Assembly (NCBI GenBank): GCA_036873755.1 | Contig: JAVTVY010025028.1 | Location: 37,184-101,183 of the forward strand | Direction of reading: 5' to 3' | Length of the DNA: 64,000 nt | Source: Hanleya hanleyi | Taxonomy: Eukaryota; Mollusca; Polyplacophora; Lepidopleurida; Hanleyidae | Shown here: positions 22,390 through 35,202 of the stretch, piece after piece | Numbering within the stretch: position 1 is the stretch's first letter | Layout of the letters: every line of letters starts with the position of its first letter | Made by a program: the position numbers and the translations under genes | Notes under the pieces: model-generated | Told to the model about the DNA's origin: nothing | The model's input: the letters and a program-made list of their open reading frames with translations, nothing else | The model's database searches: none

Positions 22390-24190
22390 GGGGCCTACAT
22401 TCGCGTACACTTCGCCATCCATAAGATGGCTTGTGAATCGTGTGTCTCCATTATCGCGAAGCGATATCCGGTGTTTTACCGGATTCTGTTCGGCCTTCAT
22501 CCGGCGGAGAACAGACTCGAAAACTCTAATAAATTACAGGTTTTCATACATACCTCGGAAACAGATATTGCCTGGGCTTACAAAATATATATGTATGAAT
22601 AACTTTCGTATCATCCAAGAGGTGTGGTAGATCTGTAATTTTGAACAAGTAGATCATCACATGACTCGAAAATGGCGGGTTACGTTGGGGTTACGTCGGT
22701 AGACTTTAGCGGATTGGCTGACGAAGTCACGTGGTATTGATTTCTCGAAATTCCCTCTTGCAATTGCCGAAAGTAGTCTGAAATGGATACACACGATCCC
22801 AGGGTCAATCTTACCGCGTATAGATTACCGAAATGGTTACAGGTTGAGGGGGCCTACTGAAAACACAGCAACGTGTCGACGTTTGCTCAACTTGGATGGG
22901 GCTCTATACTCTATCTTTCGTTTCATTGATTTAGTTATGGTAAAGAGATGACCAATTACATTTTCTGCTGTATTTGACAAACATATCTTTCTATCAATCA
23001 ATCGTATATTATGCGACATGAAATTTTGTTTAAAAAATCACATATCTCTCCAAGAAAATTAAATTTCTCCCAAGAAAAATATGTCGAACAATAGGAAACA
23101 TTTTGCTTGAACCTTCCCCTCCCCTTTTAGATCCTCTGTCCATCTGTTCTCGATGCGGTCACATGACTGTCGTCTCATTTTGAATATTGACGCTATTATT
23201 GAGACTACTTTGCGAACAACTGTATGTATAATTTTAATAGTATTATAAGCCTTAAACAAACTATGTTCGTGTGGATTCCTATTATTAGTTGCATATTTAA
23301 CCATGATATAAAAATTTTGTAATGGAAGACTCCCTTCCACAAAAAATGGGGGAATCTTGGAGCCAATGTCTGGTCGCCCCGTACGAGGCATTGGAGAGGC
23401 ATCACATCATCAAACTGAACCCTGGCGAATGAACACAGGGTGACGTTCATCTTGTTTTGTGTTGGCATTGTTTGGTGGAACCTGACCCCAAGATACACTC
23501 CATACGTTTTTTGAGTGCCATGTGCACATGATCAAGGATCAAGGATCCTAACCCGAGGGGCAATAAGGATATAAACAATATTTGGAGGGAGGCGAGACCT
23601 GGTAAAATTAACATTAGTTAAACTTAAGGTTAGACTATACCATTAAAATTCCTTACTTATTATGTAGTAAATTTGGTCGGCACATCTCCAGAAAAACCTA
23701 TTCCCAATATTTCGTTGCAAGAGATAAGATCCTCAAATTGGAGGGGTTCTGTTTACCGATGGAAAGCTTTAGTTAGACTGGAATCTAGGTGATGACCATT
23801 TCAGCCACAATGCTCATGATACTGGTTGTCGCCGGAATTAGATAAGTGATGAAAAGCTCAAAGACCAGTCTAAGAATGTATAAAAGCTCAAACAGCAAAG
23901 TCGTGCCATTCGAACAATGCGGCGAGCTAATTAACGAACTAATTAACGAACAAGATTTTCACTTCCGGCCCCATTCAGCCCAATCCTTTGTTTACAACTG
24001 AAAACAGTTACTAAGAAGATTGCAAGTGCCCAAGAATGCACCAACAGCAGTTTTCAACAACAACAACAAAAATGCTGAAATCTTCCTTCAGGTTAGACTA
24101 TACCATTAAAATTCTCTTGAGTCAATCGTGTATGGCCGATTCTACATCGCCTGATCATGGCTTGATCAAAACGTTTCTGGCTGTTCAGAT
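22390..24190. other. no gene recognised; one 24-bp repeat
   Basis: GGTTAGACTATACCATTAAA plus four more identical bases occurs at 23628-23651 and 24091-24114. Several short open frames (for example 23059-23498) have no protein-like features. Confidence 0.4.
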
Positions 24191-24199
24191 GAGTGTAAC

Positions 24200-24690
24200 C
24201 TACAATTTTAACTCATAAAGTTCGTTATTATTCACAGCATCCCATAAAGATTGAAACAGCCCTCTCACATAAGTGCAGGTAGAGGGTCTGACATCGCTAT
24301 ATGGGATTTCAACAGGATCAACCTCATCATCTAGTGCTGCCTTAGCCATTCTATCAGCCTCAGTATTACCTTTGATGCCAACGTGACTAGGCAACGAACA
24401 AAACACAATATCAATCTGTTGATCAAATCTACAGTCATATAATTGTACAATATTCAAGATGGTGAGATGATTCGAAGTTCCACTTTTAGTCGCTTGACGG
24501 CATGACAGTGAATCTGAGAATATGACATTTTTCCTTTTAGTGGACCCAATACCTTCCAAAGCCAACAATATAGCTTTTGCTTCTGCAGTGAATGTCGAAC
24601 TTTTACCTGGTAATCGACAGGTTTTAGTTTTGGAACTAAAGATACTAGCACATGCTACTCTCTCACCATCTGTATAAATAGCCTGTTGTG
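24200..24690 (-). pseudogene. I-like LINE RNase H fragment
   Basis: Minus-strand frames encode the RNase H domain that follows RT in I-clade LINEs: IYTDGERVACA near 24655, then STFTAEAKAILLAL, VIFSDSLSC and LPSHVGIKGNTEADRMAK near 24375. These are the four RNase H segments (D in YTDG, E in AEAKA, D in SDS, and the HxGxxGNxxAD block). The reading frame changes near 24570-24600. It ends just after the domain. A different RNase H start belongs to the fragment at 26940-28960, so two copies were involved. Confidence 0.85.
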
Positions 24691-26930
24691 GTCTGTATTT
24701 TTACCTGCGGCACGCAGGTCTACGGGAGGCTCGCGTTGTTGTTGTTGTTGTTCTTGTTGTTCTTCTTCTTGTGACTTTTTGAAATACGCATGCGCTAAGA
24801 GAGTGTGGTCTCTGCCACTCTTTCCTTTTCAATCTTACATGACAACACTGTCCTCATGCACGTTTGAATTCATTTGCAACTATATTCGGTGGAATTAATT
24901 ATTGCTTCGTTGATTTCCGTTCAGACTTCAATTCTCTTACGTCAGTCGCTTAAAATCTGTCGGTCGTCACATCAGTCACTGTCTTCAGATATTACCATTT
25001 TCATTGAACAGTATGCACATGTATATACAATTTAAGATCCTTGGATTTCTTATATACCAAGGAAGATGAGCCGCAACCTTGTCAGTGGTTCAGCTAATTT
25101 GCATACAGTCACAGGCGACTGTCTTAGAAAGTAGAAAAATAAGTTCACTACTTCTAGTAATCATTTTATCTACCCAATCTAGATAAAACACAAATTGGTG
25201 AAGAAACATAACAAGTAACGCATTATCATTATGATTAACATTGAATAATACTTGGTATCAAATTATAGATCATGCATCTATAAAAAACAAACGCAACAAT
25301 TACGTTTCAGAAGTAAGCGGAACAACTCAGCAACTTTCACCGAATAAAAATGTTTAACTTTACTCCCAAGCAATTCGCATATATGGAAATATGTTTTGAA
25401 AGGAATAATAACTTAACCCTCTGTGGAAATCGAAACAATGATCCTCCAATCCCTGGACTTGCACTTAATGTCTTAGCTATACCGACTCATTGATAATACT
25501 CAAAACTGACTTTATGCGCAAATGATTTTATAATACATAAATGACTATGTAGTATTTAATGAGTCAGACAATCCTATGCGCGAACAATACAGTTGTGTAG
25601 TTATATTGTGTACTTTCGGTACATAGCTATTTCGAATGATCCTCTTTCGGAACACAGTCTCTCTATCCCCATTCTCGCAAGCCAGGGCTTTGCTTCGCTG
25701 GTATTGATGTTCTCGTCCTCTTCCGCACCCATAATCCCTTTAGAATTGCATTAATCACTTCTGTAAAATCAATACTTATGTGTATCAGCAGACAATGGGC
25801 AGAAACATGTTGCATTTGACATCATTCTCTCAAGTCAGAGCCCATTTATGCTAGAACTTACTGGTTCTACACTTCACAATTTACGTTACTTTGTCAATCA
25901 GTCTTACGAATGAAATTACGTCATATATTAGCAGATACTGACCATAAAAGCGATCTATTTGACCTCGTTGTCAAAAGCTAGGACCTTGATTTCCTTGAGA
26001 GTTTTTTAAAATTTATTTTGATACTTAGATACCTTTCATATTGACTTGGAAGTCGTTTTCGCGAATGCAATAATTTGATGTACCAAAAGATAATAACGAG
26101 AATTCGACATGATTCTCTTATACACACAGACCTTGTTTAGTGAACTAACCCTGAAATTTCGCACTTAAATCACCTTCCGAATGACTTAATGACAAACATA
26201 TTCGCGAATTGATTATAGGGAGATATCCATAGATACTGACAAGAAATGTTTCTTATTTGCAGAATTTGATTTAAAAAAAAAAAAATTAATAAAATTATCA
26301 ACCTTCGAAAAGGCTTGACCAAACATGTCGGATGAGGTGATATTTCCTAAGGATGAAATAGGTAATCATTTGTATAGAAAGAGCAAACCATGTATTGATA
26401 TTGGCTTGCTGCATGGAAAAGAGTGTCAAGGTACCGTATTTAGATTGCAGATGATAACGCACATAAATGCAGAAACTTAATTTGTTATTCTAATCGAATA
26501 TCAAGACTGTCACAGGCGTCAATTTGAATCGTGAAAAATGTCATTATGCCTCTTGAACAGATCGATAAAGCCTTCAACCCCATTCCATAGTTTCACAGAT
26601 CAAAGTGATAGACCTGATAATAAATTCATTGAAAATTAACTTTGAAGGAAATATAAATTTTTCATTTTGCTCGGCAAAGTAAGCGAGAAGGGAGACTGAA
26701 GAGCGTAGATGTTCGCGCTATGACTAAATCCTTGAAATTTGTTTGGATTTCCAAATATTTGAAAGCCTTTTTCATTTGCAAAAATCAACGGCTGAACCGA
26801 ATGTTTTGAAACTTGGAATACACGATACTTTTACCAAGACATTGCCAAAGCGATCATTGTGACTTCGTCTGTCAATTCAGTATAGACGGCACGGACCAGT
26901 CAAAATTGTCGGAATTTGAACGGGGAAAGT
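24691..26930. other. no gene recognised; GTT/CTT microsatellite
   Basis: A (GTT)n/(CTT)n tract occupies 24737-24772. The rest, separating two fragments of the same LINE class, is AT-rich and unassigned. Confidence 0.45.
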
Positions 26931-26939
26931 GAATATATA

Positions 26940-28960
26940 TATATGGTATCAAACCTATTAGTCAATTCCTACAATTGTGGGGTAGAAGTTGAAAATTACT
27001 TCCCTTGGCATGAAAACACTTGCAGATGGCGCTTTTTTTTCTACAATTACCACTACCTCCGCTGATATGTCTTTCACTGTATTATTGCCACTGCCGCAGG
27101 TTTTGACTACAATGTAGTCATTTCTCACTTGTTCTCTCAGCAGATCAAATCTCAACAGCTGGATCGTGTTTGCCTTTTCATATTTCGTGAGTGTAATGTC
27201 TACTTCTGGTTGAGCTAACTGCTATGGTGGAATTGGTAAGAGCTTGTTAGGTAAAATTTGACTAAGCTTAGTACCAGCTGCTACAATTTGCGGTTTCATA
27301 CGAATTCCAAGAGGTGGTATAATGGAGGGTTTCCTTAAATAGAGATCCACGACCTGAGGTTTGAAAACACAGTTATATGCAAGATTCAAGTGATTTGATC
27401 GCAGTATTGTGATATATTGCAGTGATAGTTTAGCCACAATCAAGTTTGGAACGAACAAGTGATCGATATAAATGGAGAAGTGTTTGTTGATCTCCTCCCC
27501 ACTTATATTTGGCAACTACCTTCAACAAATCAAGAGCTTTCGTGCACTTAGCTTTCAAGCAATTAATATGTGATAAGAACGTTAATCTGTGGTCAAACAA
27601 TATTCCTAATAATTTGACCTCTTTTACTACTATTATCTCAGTTCCATCTAATGTAACTACTGGATCTTTGTGCAGGAAATACCTCCTGCAAAAGTGTATA
27701 CAATTTGTCTTAGTCCTGGAGAATTTGAAGTCATTTTCTAGACTTCATTTCTGAATTCTATTTAGGCGAAGTTGTAATGTTCTCTCAATATTGCGAATAC
27801 TTTTTCCACTGCACGAAATGTTGAAATCATCTACAAAGAGTGAACGATCAATTGATTTATTCAAAACTGCCGCTAAGCTGTTGATCTTGATACTAAACAG
27901 AGAAGTAGACAAAATACTGCCCTGTGGGACACCCTGATCTTGGTCTGAATGATCAGACAAGGATGTACCCAACCGAACTTGGATTTGTCTATCATTCAAA
28001 AAGTTGGATATGAAAATGGGTAAACCGCCCTTTAATCCCATAGTATGAAGGTCTTTTAGAATCCCGTATTTCCATGCAGTATCATAGGCTTTTTCTAAAT
28101 CAAAAAAGATGGGGATTACATGTTCATTCTTGGCGAAAGCATTCTTAACATAGGAATCTAATCTGACTAAATGGTCAAAGGTACTTCTATTTTTACGGAA
28201 ACAAGCTTGAATATCAGTAAGTTTCTTTTCAGTTTCTATGTACCAAACAAGGCGATCATTTATCATGCGTTCCATTGTTTTACAAACACAGCTAGTCCGT
28301 GAAATCGGACGAAAATTACCAGGGTCTGTATAGTTACGGCCAGGCTTTGGTACTGGTATAACAATGGCATTATGCCATGACGGTGGAAAGTCTTTTCTTA
28401 TCCAAAGTCTTGAATATGCGTAATAGAATTTCTAGAGAAGATTCGGGTAGATGTTTCAAAAGTTGATAATGAATATTATCAGGGCCTGTAGCAGGATCGT
28501 TAGCTTTCGTGAACATGAAGTTCCTCAATTGTAAACATAGCGTTATAGCCTTCACGGTTACCGGAGGGGAATTTAATTTCATTTTTCACTTCTCTTTTCT
28601 GGAAACTTTGAAATTTAGGTACATAATTATCTGACAAAGAGATTTTGGCAATTGTTTCGACTAGCTTATTTGCAATCTCTACTCTGACAGTTAACACCTG
28701 ATTTTCATCGTTGAGATGATGAACACTAGACTTGGAGCTTTTACCTTTTATTCGTTGGATCATGTACCATCGTATGTGTATTTATCTTAGAAACATAATT
28801 TTTCCAAGAATCACATTTGTTCTGTTTCATGGTTCTACGAGCTTTAGCTCTAGTAACTCTGACATCTTTCAAATTTTCAGAATTTGGATGTCGGCGGAAA
28901 CACCGTTGAACTTTCTTCCTACATTTCCTTGCTTTGCATCCACAGAGACTAGATGTATAA
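26940..28960 (-). pseudogene. I-like LINE polymerase (RT), decayed
   Basis: Minus-strand relic of the polymerase of an I-clade-like LINE. From 28960 leftward: a Lys/Arg-rich pre-RT segment, IQRIKGKSS, the finger motif ATGPDNIHYQLLKHLP (28490), a proline-rich break with YTDPGNFRPIS in another frame (28290-28330), then a 176-residue frame (27745-28275) holding ACFRKNRSTFDHLVRL, FFDLEKAYDTAW, QGVPQGSILS and the catalytic site. That site reads FVDD (SLFVDDFNIS), as expected for I-like elements. The thumb follows (KLLGILFDHRLTFL near 27610), then a C-terminal piece with PPLGIRMKPQ and the start of RNase H (26960-27155), where the YTDGS motif is altered. Multiple frameshifts make it non-functional. 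Confidence 0.85.
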
Positions 28961-28969
28961 TTTAGATGT

Positions 28970-30120
28970 GGAATTTTGCTAACTTCAGAATATTACAACT
29001 TTTTACAGGGTGGAAACAAGATTCAAACCGGCACAACATGCCACAGTGCATCGTGTACTCCAATTACCATACAATATGGCACTTCTATGCATTGCTGCAT
29101 TGCTTCAACAATATTAACTCCAGAAGTTGTATGTATGATATAAGTAGGCTCAAAACGACTCAAAGTTTGGTGGGGGGGGGGGGACTGGCACCTCCCCACC
29201 AGGCCTGGTAGGCTAAAGACAGAGCATGGAAACGCCAACCCACACATTCATGACCAATAGTCATACAATACAATTCAAGTGTGCTTACAGGAAGTCTATC
29301 GTTTCTGTAAGTGGAAAAACCACAGGATGGAGAATAACATGTATCATTCATTATGTGTTTAGGATAACAATCGTCGGTTCCTGTCCTAGACGTGGGAAAT
29401 ATGTACATGGATCTTCCCTTTGAGGAAATATACATGTATCTGCGCCAGTACTTTCCCTTCAAATATTTTCTACTTGTTCCCATGAATATGGAAATTTGTA
29501 CTTAGAATGCTATTTTCAAGTCGACTAAAATGGCTTCGAATAAATCGTTTTAATATTTATTCTAAAAAATATCAAAATCAGCTTTTCAAATGTTAATCGG
29601 TAAGACATTTGGGCTAGTTTGATTGCCCCTCCCCTCTGTATATTGAAAAAATGGTTGAGACTTTATGGTGATTTTATTGTATGTTTGAGCACAAATGCAA
29701 CGCTGCCTTGTGTATCAGGTCATTTGAGGACGTGAATATTGCATATATTTTACCCAAGATGTGCACATCCGATTAACTACATGTGCTATAAGATCGCGTT
29801 TATGAGTGGTTGTTGACCTTTTCGGATGTAAAGAGTGACTAAATTTTTATTAACGAAATTATCTCCCTTAGACCATGTCTTGCGATGAAACTCGCTTCAA
29901 CTCATGACGGTTCATATACCACGTCAATAGGAACGCATTCCCATGTGTTCGTCAACCGGGAGAACACGCAGGTTGCCTTGTCGCTTATTCGACAGTTGGA
30001 AGTGCTAATATGGCTGGTTCATTTGGATATTCCTGACTACTAACTATTTGTAATTGAAAGACATATTTTCTCATTGGTATCATGAGGTGTCCAGGCCGAA
30101 ATCCATCCAGTAATTCCTCC
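28970..30120. other. no gene recognised
   Basis: Includes a G11-12 run near 29171. Open frames at 29023-29483 have no recognisable domain. Confidence 0.4.
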
Positions 30121-30126
30121 AGTAAT

Positions 30127-30174
30127 CCTTCCAGTAATTCCCTAAGTAATCCTTCCAGTAATTCCCTAAGTAAT
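30127..30174 (+). repeat. two exact 24-bp units
   Basis: CCTTCCAGTAATTCCCTAAG plus TAAT is repeated exactly twice, preceded by a partial unit. Confidence 0.85.
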
Positions 30175-30179
30175 CCCTC

Positions 30180-31220
30180 GAGTGAAGTCCCAGAAACGCC
30201 CTAGATTTATTTCAGTGAAACAATCCACATCTACAACATTCACTTATCGACGCGTCATAATTTGGACGCGCTTGATTTATAGGCCTAATGTACATGTTTA
30301 TGTGAGCACATCGGGATGTTGGAACAACATAGAGTGCTCGAACAGTCCTACAGGTACATGCAATTTCGTGCAAATAAAGTTTGCAAACACGCAGTGCAGT
30401 TGTCGTTTGACTACATATGTTAGAAGTGTGTTTGCCATGCACAGGACCATCTGCTGTATCAGTATCCAGGTTTTCTACGACACTCGACGGGAGAAAGCTC
30501 TTTGCGCGTGAAACTATAGCATTATGATAAAAAAAACGCAACAGTGGTCAAGCCGATACAAACTGCAGACCCAAATAATATTTTGCTAATGAACCATCAG
30601 GCGGAACAGAAAAGGATATATCAAAAGAAAAGGATTATGGCGATGTTTCCAGTTAAGTAATCGTTCTGGATAAAAATCCTGTGTGTATAGATGCCCCATG
30701 AATATTCATTAGGAGTTTAGCCTGTTTTCCATGTAGCCAACAGGAAGGACGAATAACCGATGCCCGAATAAGCGAAAAAGATTGTCCCTGTTGAATATTG
30801 AGAATTTAATGTAAGCAAGCTGAGCACTATTCCAGTACAAGTGTATTGCGGATAGAACGTTAATCGATGGATAAGTTGGTGATTATCAGTTGTCTCAAAA
30901 CAGACCGTCAATTCAAATCGGCTACTCTAATATACAGTGACATCAAGAATGGTACAGAATTAATAACTGGGCTTTATGCTGAATTTGAATATTTGATTTA
31001 TTGGGACCTATAACATGAGATTTTTCCTATAATCTTATCTGGCCAAGCGCTAAAAATATCGTCAATACAACTTTTCCATACGGGTTCTATAAAGTATTCC
31101 AGAAGAGCCTTCACTTATTGGACATATTAATATACATGGGAAAAGCGTTTGCCAAACTTAGCTGAGACTGAAGTCATCCCTATTTACAAATATATCGATT
31201 GCACAATACTAGCTTAAAAC
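30180..31220. other. no gene recognised
   Basis: Nothing could be assigned. Overlapping open frames on both strands at 30182-30541 have no protein-like features. Confidence 0.4.
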
Positions 31221-31985
31221 ATTACAACACATTTAACCCTACCTCGCCTGGGGGGGGCCATTATGGCCCCCCCTACCAAACTTTCTGCGCCATATCCGGA
31301 ACGACAAAAAACGGAGAGCTGAAACTCCGTGACTTTATAGTTTGTCATATTGGGGTCATTTTGAGCCTATTTGCATGACCCCCCGAGCAGAGGATCATGG
31401 GTAAATCCAAGATGGCGGACACATGGGGTAGCAGAAAAGTGATATTTTTGTCATATTTCTTCAAAAATTCTGCTTTTCCGCGATGAAAAGTGGGCGAAAA
31501 CTATTTTATTTCACATCACATTAATATTTACTAATTTATCATGCAGTTTTTGCGAAGAAATTGCAAAAATAAAAAAATCGAAAAATCAGACCGAAAAATC
31601 GACCAAAAAATGCCGTTTTCGAAAATGACGTCAATGTGACGTCATCAAGGCGGCCATCTTGGATTTTTTCACATTTTCTGGTAGAGCTTGATCCAAGGGT
31701 ATAGTGTGATAAGTTTCAGCCCCCTAGCTGAAGGGGTAAGCCCCCAGGCCTGGACAGGTCCCAAAAAGCCCAGGCCAGATAGGGTTAAGGGAAGTGGGAA
31801 GAGGTGCCGACATACTGGCAGAGCCACAAGACTTCACAGCATAGTCTTCCGGTTAACCTATTCTAAGGCACATACCAAGAATCTTGATATGTGTTGTGTA
31901 TCAGGCACGCTTTTATTGTACCTGTTCATGTGGAAACTTGGATGATATGATCACACGGCCCCATGTCCTTCGGACCCTTTTTGAC
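31221..31985 (-). mobile_element. Naiad-type 3' unit (G), split by a MITE
   Basis: On the minus strand the unit runs from GGGGCCGTGTG (near 31965) through the hairpin (31898-31930, stem CAGGTAC/GTGCCTG), TTAACCGGAAGACTAT and CCCACTTCCC to 31789. After the MITE it resumes with AAATGTGTTGTAAT at 31221-31234. Copies F (59858-60080) and H (55860-56014) show the uninterrupted end CCCTTATATGTGTTGTAAT. Confidence 0.8.
31237..31784. mobile_element. TTAA-flanked MITE, copy 1 (piggyBac-like)
   Basis: 548 bp bounded by TTAA on both sides (31233-31236 and 31785-31788). Terminal inverted repeats read CCCTACCTCGCCTGG on the left and CCCTATCTGGCCTGG on the right. TTAA duplication and CCC-starting ends are the signature of piggyBac-type transposons, so a piggyBac-mobilised MITE is the likely identity. 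There is no transposase. The element sits inside unit G, which is contiguous in other copies, and this confirms its boundaries. Confidence 0.85.
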
Positions 31986-31989
31986 CCTC

Positions 31990-32470
31990 TCTCCTCTGGG
32001 ATATGCCTCCTGTTTAACGTTCTCTCCTCTGGGATATGCCTCGGACACCATCATGAACATCCTTTAAATACTGCAGGAAAGCTTGTACATCTTTCATGTT
32101 CCAGGTCGCAATGGGCGTTAAATGCCTTTTTAATCTCGGTTATACTTCAAATGTACTTTTTATATTTTAGGTTACCCAGAATGTCATCAATACCGTTTTG
32201 ACCAAGTTCCATATTATTATGACCAAATGCTGTGGTCGTATAGACAAACAAACAAACAAACAAACACAGCCGGTTATTAAAATTTTGCTGAATACAATCC
32301 TGTCACTGCAACGTTTTCGAATGACTTCAAATGATTCCTTTTATAGTTTCCTTGTAATATATTCACTACATCAGTCACCCGTGGTGTATTACCGCGTATG
32401 GTGTATTTGAAACACACCACAGCTGACCTCTTCTCCGCAGAGTAGGTCAATCATTGGATAAATCAATCAT
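31990..32470. other. no gene; (AAAC)n tract
   Basis: Five to six CAAA units around 32245-32266. A short direct repeat (CTCTCCTCTGGGATATGCCTC) lies at about 31988 and 32021. Confidence 0.5.
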
Positions 32471-32477
32471 AATCGAC

Positions 32478-32622
32478 CCTAAAACAGTTACACGATAGAT
32501 ACTCGACAATGTATGCCAAATATTTGCGCAATACTGCAATCCCGTTGGCTCGCCCCCCCTCGAGCACAATGTCTTGGCAATATTTGGCGTACATTGTCTC
32601 GTGCCATCGTGTAACTAATAGG
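32478..32622. mobile_element. foldback element, about 145 bp
   Basis: The ends read CCTAAAACAGTTACACGAT and, in reverse complement, CCTATTAGTTACACGAT. Inner arms GACAATGTATGCCAAATATT (32505) and GACAATGTACGCCAAATATT (reverse complement at 32601) pair again. It forms a long imperfect hairpin with no coding content. Confidence 0.65.
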
Positions 32623-32635
32623 AAGTTCATAATAC

Positions 32636-33691
32636 CCCTGTCACACTCTACTGCGATCAGCCGTCGACCGCTTTGCGCTCCCGGACTTTGAAATTTTTCA
32701 CCAAAGCGCAGTGACATCGCCGAAAATTGTGAAATCCATGACACCAGGTAACTTGCAGTAGCTTACAGTACGTTCTTGACTCGCTTATTACGCTCTCACT
32801 GCGACCCTATGCGTTCCCAGTTTGATCATCAGTGCGCTCTCAGTGCGCTCCCACTGCGCTCTGTGTGCTCTCAGTGCGCTCTCAGTGCGTCCAAGTCGCT
32901 GCCGCTGCGCTCTCACTACGTTCTCAATACCTTTGCAACTCGTTCATTGCGCATGTGCGGCGTGTATAAAAATAGAGCCTCCTGCGACCAGGGCATCAGT
33001 CTACTTTCAGCAGGCCAAAAACCATGAAGTCCGCACATTCTACTTGACAGCGGCCATGGTCAAGAGCAGATGCACACTGATTGTGTATAGACGAGCTGTA
33101 TTTATACCAAAATGTGTGTGGGGGGTCAGTGGAAGTGGGATCGTAATAAGAACGCACTGTGAACCTATTGTAAACGTCGGAACAACGCGTTGGACGTATA
33201 ACGAGCGTCATAGTCTCAATGGCAGCGCAGTGTGGACGTAGAATGAGCGCAAACAAGCCCACAAAGCGTAGTAGAAGTGCAGTAGCAGCGCAATAAGAAC
33301 GCAAGAGGCACGTATTGAGAGCCCAATTAGCGTACAGCAGTCGCACACCAGTCGCAGGGGACGATTTCTGCGACCCCAAGTCGCTTCTATGCGTTGTTGC
33401 TACGTCCACGATATGCTCATGTAGATCGCTTTGCGCTGCCATGGCGACTGTACTGCGTCATTACACCGTTCTCGTCAGAGCGCCGACCCGCTGCGCTTGT
33501 TTTGTGCATGCACAAAACAAGCGCCGAGGTTTGGCGCTCAAGGTAGCTCATGGCGACCCTCTCCCGTCCTTGACAGTTTCCACTGCGTCACCAAATCGTT
33601 CTCAGAGACCTTACTGCGCTTTGCCTCACGCTTTCATACTTTTCAGGTCGCAGTGGGAGCGCCGGCGTGATCGCGGGTGAGTGTGACAGGG
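32636..33691. mobile_element. TIR element of 1.06 kb with subterminal repeats
   Basis: Terminal inverted repeats of about 35 bp: left CCCTGTCACACTCTACTGCG, right (reverse complement) CCCTGTCACACTCACCCGCG, both continuing to GCGCTCCC. The left half carries many CAGTGCGCTC-like words at roughly 11-bp spacing (32785-32935); the right half carries their complements (33185-33400). No target duplication is clear and no transposase is present. Open frames across it are by-products of the repeats. The superfamily is undetermined. Confidence 0.75.
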
Positions 33692-33831
33692 CCTTAACTA
33701 TTGCGACAGGTATTGCTCCTCTATATTTCTGTAAATGGTTTACATACATACTGAGCCCATTCAAGACCGAACATGACAAGACAAGACAAAAGGTTATATA
33801 GGCCTATAATAAGACAAGCCTATGCTCACTT

Positions 33832-34009
33832 CGTTACAGATGGTGACTGCTGTATATGATGAAATACGATTTCAATTGTAAAGTGGAAGCTCACTTGATA
33901 AAATTACTGTGACACAATGTAACAGATGGTGACTGCTGTATATGATGAAATACGATTTCAATTGTAAAGTGGAAGCTCACTTGATAAAATTACTGTGACA
34001 CAATGTAAC
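33832..34009 (+). repeat. exact 89-bp tandem duplication
   Basis: 33832-33920 and 33921-34009 are identical base for base as far as I can read, indicating a very recent duplication or an assembly artefact. Confidence 0.9.
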
Positions 34010-34805
34010 CACGGTAGGAGAATACTACAGTATTTGGCGACTAAATCGTGCATGCTTTGGACGACTTGTGTCATTTCTTTTAATAAGGGATATATACATG
34101 TGTGTATCCACGTCAGGCATGCTGTGGTAGAAATATGTACCTGATTATGTCTTGAGTTTTAGGGCAAACATGACTTGTGCAGTTTATTTATAGCCTGCAG
34201 GCAACAGACCCATCTGTGATTATTTACGTACTGTACAATACGAATGAAAGACATCGACCAGGCTCCAGGTACCAGTATTATTAGGTATCTGGAAACCAAC
34301 CCGAGCTTGGGGATACATACACACGTTGGTTTATACAACAGCATTAAATATACATGGGCCGCCCTTCAAACCCTGCTATGTCATTCTGTGTCATACAGTA
34401 TGGTATTGAAGTTCTATAGTTTAACTACAATTGGATAAAATTGCTCACTCGACCTGGATAAAAGAAGGAAAAGGGGCTTTCCCTCAAAGAATACTAAGAA
34501 AAAGGGTAAAAGTAATTCATTCCCTAGTGGATTTTAAATGCCTTTCTTTAAAACTATTTCTACTTAGGTGCCCCTCCGCGAACGCACCGATATCCTGGCA
34601 AAGTTTCATAAACATACGACTGAAAGTATAACCGTAATTTACAAACAAACACACGAAATCACTGTTTTATTAGTGAGATTATTATCTTTCCTGTCAGGTA
34701 CTGGATCGTCGAGATGACTGCAGATGTGATTGACAAAACTCCATTGGACTCGATTTTAGAGTAACGCAATTTTACTCTGAAAAATCGGATTATTGCATGA
34801 CGTTT
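34010..34805. other. no gene recognised
   Basis: Nothing could be assigned before the Naiad fragment begins. Confidence 0.4.
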
Positions 34806-34811
34806 TTAATA

Positions 34812-35202
34812 GGATTTGAAGGAAACTACAGATAGCCCTACAGGCACATCTTATTTAGATCTCTATCTCTATAAAAATGAAGCGGGCATTCTCTCTCGTC
34901 GACTTTATGACAAAAGAGATGATTATAATTTCGATATCGTAAACTATCCCTTTCTGGATAGAAATATTCCAGTGGGACCTGCATATGGCGTATACATATC
35001 TCGCTTAGTAGCATTTGCTAGATCCTGTGTTAGATGTGATGATTTTAATCAACGTCACAAAACATTGTTGCAGAAACTTATAAAACAGAGCTATTCCACC
35101 AAGCGCCTCCACTCAAAGTTTCTCAAATTTGGCGATACATATCGCATGCTGATAGTAAAATACGAACGTAGCGTGCAAGATCTATGGGGCTACGTTTCGT
35201 AA
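34812..35202 (+). pseudogene. Naiad RT C-terminal fragment
   Basis: 5'-truncated copy of the C-terminal 130 or so residues of the Naiad RT protein. It reads LKETTDSPTGTSYLDLYL, the long Arg-rich RRLYDKRDDYNFDIVNYPFL, GPAYGVYISRLVAFARSC and ends DLWGYVS with TAA at 35200-35202. Unlike the copy at 63.5 kb it is uninterrupted, which shows the 63-kb copy lacks one A near 63611 and another near 63893. Truncation at the 5' end is the normal outcome of target-primed insertion. Confidence 0.85.

Noticed and set aside
32776..33779. Several frames of 80-148 codons on both strands
   Set aside because: Located in the 1.06-kb inverted-repeat element and produced by its CG-containing short repeats.
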